Source: Halichoerus grypus
Taxonomy: Eukaryota; Chordata; Mammalia; Carnivora; Phocidae
DNA: 64,000 nt
NCBI RefSeq assembly: GCF_964656455.1
Contig: NC_135718.1
Location: forward strand, 145,930,262-145,994,261
Reading direction: 5' to 3'
This document shows, piece after piece, positions 58,110-64,000 of the stretch. The translations under genes were made by a program, and so were the position numbers. Positions within the stretch are counted from its first letter, which is position 1; each line of letters begins with the position of its first letter. The notes below the pieces were generated by a model. That model was not told the origin of the DNA. It saw only the letters and a program-made list of their open reading frames with translations, and ran no database searches.

Positions 58110-58260
58110 GCTTCCTGCCCATTTTATCCACCTTTTACAGATTACCTTTTCACCAAGGCTTGAGTGAAATGACATTTCCAAGGTCAAAGAGCTAGTTGGT
58201 GCCGGAGTTGGAATGCAGGACTATTGGGCCCCAAACCACCCTCTCGGTCCTGTTGCTCCG
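58110..58260 (-). repeat. MIR-like remnant
   Basis: CATTTTATCCACCTTTTACA, AATGACATTTCCAAGGTCAA and AGCTAGTTGGTGCCGGAGTT hint at a reverse-complement MIR. Short and diverged. Confidence 0.5.
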
Positions 58261-59000
58261 ACCCTTCCTAAAGCACAGCCAACCTGAGACTCCACGGAGA
58301 GGGCTACAAGAGTGTGGGCAGGTCAAGATGATTGTGAACTTGCGTCGGATCCAGGGAGTCCGAATCCCCCCACAGTGGAGTTAGACTGCCCGAGGAGACC
58401 ACTCTGGCCCCCCTGAGCAGGTGGATGGCCCGTCACCATGACAACACTCAGACTGCGCCTCCCCCTTCTCACTGCCGCCCACCGCCTCCTGTGATCTTCA
58501 CTTGGCTTACCTTCTAACATAGGTAACGAACGTGATCCCCGTCCCAACTGGTGAACACGAAGGCCGGCAAAGGTGGCACCTAAGCGAAGGGCCAGCCCTC
58601 TCCTCGTTGGGGAAGAGCCAACCAGACAATGAAAAGAGTCTCCACGTGACAATGCGCATTTACACAGCGGTCATTAGGAAGGAACGTCGGTGCCAGATCC
58701 CAGACCTATCGGTTCTCATTCCCTTCTGAGGCCGGGCCTGCTGCGTGGTTTCATTTAATTGTGTATTTTTATCGTTTGATATCTGTAGCCAGATGCCTGT
58801 AGGCAGTTAATGCCCTTTTCCATCAGTTCAAGCAAGAAAATGTACCTGCCATGGCAGTATTTGCTTCACTGGGCTGCTGACTTATTTTAAGAACTAAATC
58901 TTTCCTGTTACTATATTTTTCACTCTGGGGTGTACGCGCTCCAACACCGACATTCATAACGTGCGTCCAGGGGAGAGCTCGCCTCTGCCGTGAGAACGTA

Positions 59001-59014
59001 GCGCCACCTAGTGC
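59001..59014 (-). promoter_or_regulatory. CTCF-like motif
   Basis: On the minus strand GCACTAGGTGGCGC matches 13 of 14 positions of CCASYAGRKGGCRS, inside a CpG-containing stretch (GCGCCACCTAGTGCCCGCGC). This is the best match in the window apart from 62470. In vivo binding is not shown. Confidence 0.65.
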
Positions 59015-59603
59015 CCGCGCGCTCCACTGCAGCCAAAGTCAATCACCGCGATAACCTTGACCGTTTCGTGCTCTTCGGGAGAATTTTTACACGCCTTCTT
59101 CCCTCCTCACGTAACAGAGCTTGCCTGGCAGTGTTCTGCTTATCTTCTCTTTAAGATAAATAAGTTAAGACACAAAGCTCCGGCGAGAAAGCTGAGTAAA
59201 TTTTCCACTTGCCAACTCGGTGTCATACTTTCCAAGTTTGGTGGCTGTCATTTATAAATGATGAGCTCATGAGAGAGGAGACCTCATCCAAGTCCCAGGT
59301 GCCCAGAACACAACCGTGGAGAAAGACAGCCCTCCCGTGGGACCTGATGCAATCGTCTTGGCGTTATTTAAGCCTTTCATACCAGCATCCCCAAGCTCTA
59401 GGTGCAGGATTATCCTCACAGCACCTCTCAGGGGTCTAAACACCAGTGTTATTACTACCGGCAGGTTACTACAGGGACTCATATGCCAAGAAGTAGAAAG
59501 TCCATCCTCCGTGGGGACTGAAAGTAGAGATGGAGCTGCTCACTGTCCCCTAAACTCACCGTCCCCCCTGCCTCCTCATCAGCGCAAGAACCAAGAACTG
59601 TCA

Positions 59604-59654
59604 AATAAATAAATAATCTTTAAAAAAAGAAAGTAAATGGGAAAAAAAAAAAAA
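59604..59654 (+). mobile_element. 51-bp Can-SINE stub with TSD
   Basis: Only the SINE tail remains: AATAAATAAATAATCTTTAA, then an A-rich end. The perfect 18-bp TSD AAGAACCAAGAACTGTCA at 59586-59603 and 59655-59672 proves an insertion event with extreme 5' truncation. Confidence 0.93.
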
Positions 59655-59732
59655 AAGAACCAAGAACTGTCATCCTAATACCACCCAATAGCTCTGGCCT
59701 TCAAAATCCCAACTCTTTTCAGATACCTACAG

Positions 59733-59952
59733 CAGGGTTTTTTATCCTTGGTACCAATAGGTTAGACAACTCTGGGGGAGGGGGGAGGACCTGTCCTACA
59801 CACTGGAAATGTTTATAGCATCTCTGACCAGTACCCACTAAATGCCAGTACCATCCCTCTCCCCACCCATTATGACAATCAACATATCTCTAGATGTTGC
59901 CCAGTGCTCCCTGGGGATGCAAAATCACCCTGCTTGAGAGCCACTGTTCTAG
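59733..59952 (+). mobile_element. Small non-autonomous DNA transposon, copy 2
   Basis: AATGTTTATAGCATCTCTGA, CCAGTACCCACTAAATGCCA, ATCTCTAGATGTTGCCCAGT and terminal CTTGAGAGCCACTG. Same family and orientation as 44262-44482. Confidence 0.7.
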
Positions 59953-60009
59953 AAGGCAAGTACACCGGAATATAACAATAATACTAATAACAACAACTGC
60001 TATGACTGC

Positions 60010-60235
60010 TACCACTTAAAAGGCACAAATTGTATGCTAACAGCCTTATGACAATATTCTATTTAATCTTTGCAGTCAAGAAACCAATCTGTGTTGACTC
60101 TCTAAGGAAATATTTGCATTGCAGATAGAGAAACTGAAGCTCAGAGAGGTTAAGTAAAGTGGCCAAGGTCACACAGATGGTAGTGGAAGAGTTACCGTTT
60201 AAAACCAGGTTTTTGTGACTCCGAAACCTGAGCCT
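60010..60235 (-). repeat. MIR SINE remnant
   Basis: GAAACTGAAGCTCAGAGAGG, TTAAGTAAAGTGGCCAAGGT and CACACAGATGGTAGTGGAAG are the reverse-complement MIR core. Confidence 0.85.
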
Positions 60236-60567
60236 ATCACCATCTCCAGATCCTGGGACCATAGATCACAGATGTTTCCGGAACAGTCTCCATTCTCAAC
60301 AGTCCTTCTAGAGTATGCTAACACTGTTCGAATACTAGGTCCGGATTCATGTTTGAAGACATAAATATTGTAGCTATTCTCTCTAGGAACACCAATCCTG
60401 AGTGTTGGTGCTGAGGAGATGTTGCTATAGGCTAATGGAGAGAGCCCTGGGTCTGAGTTCAGACCCTGGGGCCAAAAACTGATTGTAAGGTCTTTATTTG
60501 GGGTCAATTATTTAAGCTCTCAAAGTCCGCATTTGTTCATCTACAAGACAACAAGGATTGGTTTGAT

Positions 60568-60732
60568 CAGGTTCTCAGCTGTGGCTACACACTGAAATCA
60601 CGTGGGGAGCATTGAATAAGGAATGCCTAGGCCTCACCCCAAGCCAATTAAACCAGAATTTCTGGGGCTTGGGTAATGACATTTTTTTAAGCCCCAAGAT
60701 AACTAATGTGCAGCCAGAATTGAGACCCATGG
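60568..60732. mobile_element. MER5A-like DNA transposon (hAT-Charlie)
   Basis: AGGTTCTCAGCTGTGGCTAC, AAATCACGTGGGGAGCATTG, GAATGCCTAGGCCTCACCCC and AACTAATGTGCAGCCAGAAT match MER5A, with hAT-type ends. Inactive. Confidence 0.85.
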
Positions 60733-61038
60733 GACTGGATGAACTCTAAGACTCTCAAGTTCTGTCTTTCTGCCTTTGGGCCCAACTCCCCTTAGGCTGG
60801 ATGCTTTCTTTTCTCCCTTCCCACCAGGATCATAGGACATATAAGAGCTCTTTGGGGGAGTTTCCTGGTCTCATAAGACTGCCCCAAAAGCCTTGAACAA
60901 TTTCCTGAGAGGCTCTCAGTGTCTCAACTGCCATCCAGTCCCTGAATTAACCATCTCCAGTATCATTCTGCCCACCAAAACTATGGACCCCCACCCCACT
61001 GTCCTGTGGTAGCTGGGGGTTGGAAACTCCTCCAAAGG

Positions 61039-61052
61039 ACTGCAGGGGGCAG
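61039..61052 (+). promoter_or_regulatory. Weak CTCF-like motif
   Basis: ACTGCAGGGGGCAG matches 12 of 14 positions of CCASYAGRKGGCRS. Supporting evidence only. Confidence 0.4.
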
Positions 61053-61530
61053 GGAAAATGACAGAAGACAGCTGCGTCATCTGAAAGACTATCCTCTTCC
61101 TGGCCTGGTTGAGTGCTTGCCCTGTCTGACTTGAATAAGGTTAATTCTAATCCGTGGTCTTTCAAGAGGTGAGAGAATCTCCCCTTTCTGGGCATGACTC
61201 ACCAACTCCTATGTCAGCTCCCAAAGGAGAGTGACAACGTCTCACTCAGCAGGTGCCCTAGAGGAGCTCTGGCTACAGAACAGGGGCTTTGGGCCCTCTG
61301 AGCCCCATGCTCTTCATCCCCTCCTCCACCTCCTGCCACCCAGCCTTCTGTGAGTGACCCTCTCACAACAGGGGGGTTTCACACACTACTTCTAGGTACA
61401 ACTGGTAATAAAAGCAATGTGTATCCATGAAGTACTCCCCAGATGCCAAGTTCATCTATTTTCATCTACTTTCATCTATTTTTCCCAAGTACCCACATGA
61501 GAGGCTATTAGTGTTCACATTATTTTTGTC

Positions 61531-61566
61531 GTCATCATCATCATCATCACCATCATCATCATCATC
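61531..61566 (+). repeat. (CAT)n trinucleotide repeat
   Basis: CATCATCATCATCATCACCA followed by more CAT. Asp-rich antisense frames here are artefacts. Confidence 0.95.
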
Positions 61567-62199
61567 CCGTTTTACATGTGAGGAGACCGAGCTGTCTGTA
61601 TTCACTGTTCCGGTTCCCCCGCGGTGGTCTCTGTGATTGCACCAATTATCCGAATGACGGTGGCTTCCCCCGTTGGCGCATGAGCTCTGCAAGGGCAGAG
61701 ACCACCTCTGGGTTGGCTCACCACTGCCTCCCAAATGGGCAGAGACGCACCACGACTCCCACGCAGGAGGCTGGCCCCTGCGCACCCTTCCCCTTGCCCC
61801 AGGGAAGGGAGGGCTGCAAAGACAGCGGACAAGCAGCTTCCTGGGAAGTGGGCGGACTCAGGAGTGTGGGCCATAAGGGACACAGAAAAGAGTCTTTAGG
61901 GAGGAGAAAGTGGACAGTGGGAACAAAAGCCGCCAAAACACCAAGGTTTATCCACGCAGACCTGGGGGCGGGGGGTGGGGGAGGTATAGAAGACAGAGGA
62001 CAAGTGGAATGGGTGGGAGGTGAGGAACGAGGGAACCAGTGCAGACAACTCACTGGAGTGGAGGGTTTTATGTCCTTTTCTTTCATCTGATGCTTTCTGA
62101 TGCTTTCCTTTCATCTGATGCTTTCCCAGGGCTCTCTCCATAAAGCTGATGGGAAGGGTCCAGTGGAGAGTGAGAGGCTGGATGTTTCAGGGATCAAGG

Positions 62200-62620
62200 G
62201 CAGAGCGGGGATGGCGGAGTTGCCGAAGAGCACAGAAGGGAGGGGAGGACGGCTTTCTCCGGGGCCAGGGAGAGCTCCTCCGTCGCAACCGGAGGGAAGG
62301 CAAGAAAGCGGACGGGGCCGCGCACGTCCAGGTGGGCAGTACCTGGAGGGGAGGCGGGGCCGCCCCGCTGACCGCCTTACAGCCGCGTCCACCCTGGGCA
62401 GCACGACCCTTCAGCCCCTCGGCACCCGCGAAGAACCCGAGCCTTGACAGTACGGTGACGCCGGTGCCGCCAGCAGGGGGCAGAACTGGGCCAGGAACCA
62501 GGTCCCTCTGCCGCTCCTGCCCGAGCTCACCCCAGGGGCAGCCTGTCCCCCTCTGCAGTTCAGCGGAAGGTGGCCGGGACCCGGTGTCTCCGCGTGTCCC
62601 CGGATTCGAACTGAGGTCTA
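62200..62620. other. CpG-rich segment
   Basis: Many CpGs in a GC-rich tract (for example GGACGGGGCCGCGCACGTCC and GGAGGCGGGGCCGCCCCGCT, including a GC-box GGGCGG-type element). Unlike the L1 promoter it is not inside a recognised repeat. It could be a CpG island or distal promoter. No start codon, exon or splice site can be tied to it. Confidence 0.5.
62470..62483 (+). promoter_or_regulatory. CTCF-like motif, full core match
   Basis: CCAGCAGGGGGCAG matches all 14 positions of CCASYAGRKGGCRS and lies in the CpG-rich segment. Binding is inferred. Confidence 0.7.
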
Positions 62621-62699
62621 CCAGACCCCAAAGCCCAAGATCTTTCCCCTGCCCGCCGGCCCCCTGCGTTTGATCTGGAAGGGAAGAGACGCAAGGCTG

Positions 62700-64000
62700 G
62701 CGGGGAGCCCACTAAATGGGACTTTGTCTGAGCTAGTAAATTCGTCCTGCAAACCAGGTATCTTGGTGGTGGGGTTAGGATGCATTTTCTTCATCCTTCT
62801 TTTCAGTCCTCACCCCACCACACTCCTCCATCCCAGAACAACCTAAACAGCACTGGTAGCCCCCGTCGTATCGCCAAGTGGCCGAGCACCTGACCCAATG
62901 CCATCTCTGCACGGCTGGTGCACATTATCTCCGGACTCAAAATTGCAGTCCTTCCATGGAGTCCACCCAAAAGCCCGGCAATCTAATTAAAAACCTACCC
63001 AAGAGAAGGCTACTTGGTGTGGGATAGGATCAATATCCAGGAGATGAATTTGTTACAATGATTTTAATGAGTGCATTCCATTGGGCCCACAGAAGTCTGG
63101 CAGGCATTCACTACTGAGCTGCCCACCCACTTTCTGAGCTGTCTACCCTAAGACTTTTCCATCTGGGATGGTGAGAAGGGTTGTGTGTCCTGAGTTATTG
63201 TGGAGGATGCTACAGCCCCTCCCACCAAGGATCCAGGCAAATGGGAGGAGAGGGTCAGCTGGGACCAGAGCCCCTGACCCCAGCATCCCAGGTTTACTAA
63301 AGCCCTCCTGTCTGTGCCCTGGGTTCCTGCTGGCCTCCCCATTCAACTGGGGGAAAGGGGCTTGGCGGGGAGTGGGGTGGAAGAGCTCAGACGCCTGGGC
63401 CAGGTGGCCAGCTTCATGTAAATCTGTGTTGGGTTTATAAAGCAACATGAACAGCATCCTGCTTCCTGCCCCCTCTCCTTCTTTAGCTTTGTTCTTCCCT
63501 CCCTCTGGGTTTCTGCTGGCCCTGGGGATCCTATCCCCCACCTTCCACCTCTAGCTGGGTTGTGGGTGGGTATAAGGAGGGACCAGATCAGAGGGAGGAC
63601 CCTCCACCTTCTTCCCTCCTTCCCTGTCCTGACCCACCACCACCACCACCACCACCCCTGGGGTCTGCTCTAAAGAGCCCACCTTTACCTTGGACAAATT
63701 CAGAAAGCCGCTTTGCCCTCTGTTTTAGGTGGTGGGTTGGTTGGCTAGGTTACATCCGTGTTTGCACTTAGTTTGTTTTGTCTTTTGTTTTGTTTTTTAA
63801 CTTTCTTTGACCAGCCTTCACAGTAGGAAACAAAAACCATGGGGAGTCTCAAACCCCACAACCGCAATGTGCCTTCTGCCAACCACTGTACTACACCATG
63901 TGGCAAGCCCCTCCCCCTCCTGGGCCAATGCTTCCCTGTCTTCAGAATGAACCGGGCCTAGATGAGCTTGGAAGTCCCTCCTAGCCCTGGCACCCTCATA
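62700..64000. other. Unassigned non-coding DNA
   Basis: No repeat or exon recognised except a short (CAC)n tract at 63634-63656. The 132-aa minus frame at 63143-63541 shows no domain. Confidence 0.4.

Larger units (their letters stand above)
60733..62199. other. Unassigned DNA with a few short motifs
   Basis: Contains the weaker CTCF-like motif, the CAT microsatellite and a short CTGATGCTTTC duplication at 62081-62125. The 170-aa plus frame at 61578-62090 and the 122-aa minus frame at 61718-62086 overlap each other and show no domain. Confidence 0.4.

Noticed and set aside
61462..61785. Asp-rich 107-aa minus-strand frame as an acidic protein
   Set aside because: The Asp run is the antisense of the CAT microsatellite, and the frame has no domain.
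61964..61984. G-quadruplex at GGGGGCGGGGGGTGGGGG
   Set aside because: It provides only three clear G runs of three or more with loops; the last run is GG, so a standard four-run motif is not met.

Overview
This window reads as mammalian nuclear DNA from a carnivore. The clearest evidence is a dense set of Can-SINEs (tRNA-Lys-derived carnivore SINEs beginning GGGGCGCCTGGGTGGCTCAG and ending in AAATAAATAAATAAAATCTTT plus poly(A)), together with carnivore-type LINE-1 (L1), mammalian MIR and L2 remnants, two MLT1 LTRs and MER5A-like DNA transposons. The SINE types look like those of non-canid caniforms (bear, pinniped or mustelid group) rather than the young dog SINEC_Cf type. That narrower placement is inference. 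I recognise no host protein-coding exon, tRNA, rRNA or snRNA gene. The window is best described as intergenic or intronic DNA, and nearly all of its recognisable structure is transposon-derived.

Layout. 1-9.5 kb: old MIR, L2 and MLT1 remnants in unassigned DNA, then the first Can-SINEs. 9.5-20 kb: mostly unassigned DNA with two LTR-like remnants, a second MLT1 LTR and several SINEs. 20-26 kb: a SINE-rich tract with a GATA/AT microsatellite, two SINEs at one target site (one with a possible 3' transduction), a SINE inside a SINE, and a short L1 3' end. 26-30 kb: pyrimidine-rich unassigned DNA. 30.6-37.85 kb: a full-length minus-strand L1 (about 7.2 kb) with its CpG-rich promoter, ORF1, ORF2 and 3' UTR, bounded by a target-site duplication (TSD). 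Both reading frames are broken, so it cannot move on its own. 38-44 kb: more SINEs and a plus-strand L1 fragment. 44-47.6 kb: a TATA-containing, CTCF-like stretch, a small DNA transposon, and a three-level nest of an LTR-like element, an older L1 and a younger L1. 47.6-64 kb: more unique DNA, higher in GC towards the end, with old MIR, L2 and MER5A pieces, a 51-bp SINE stub with an 18-bp TSD, CTCF-like motifs near 59.0, 61.0 and 62.5 kb, and a CpG-rich segment near 62.2-62.6 kb.

How the parts relate: the L1 machinery (endonuclease plus reverse transcriptase) is the known driver of Can-SINE insertion. The A-tails, 10-18 bp TSDs and 5' truncations seen here are its expected products. Nothing suggests an operon-like or gene-cluster system. 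The most informative material is the record of nested and repeated insertion, plus possible chromatin-organising sites in the right-hand third. Family names for old repeats come from memory of consensus sequences and were not checked with RepeatMasker.
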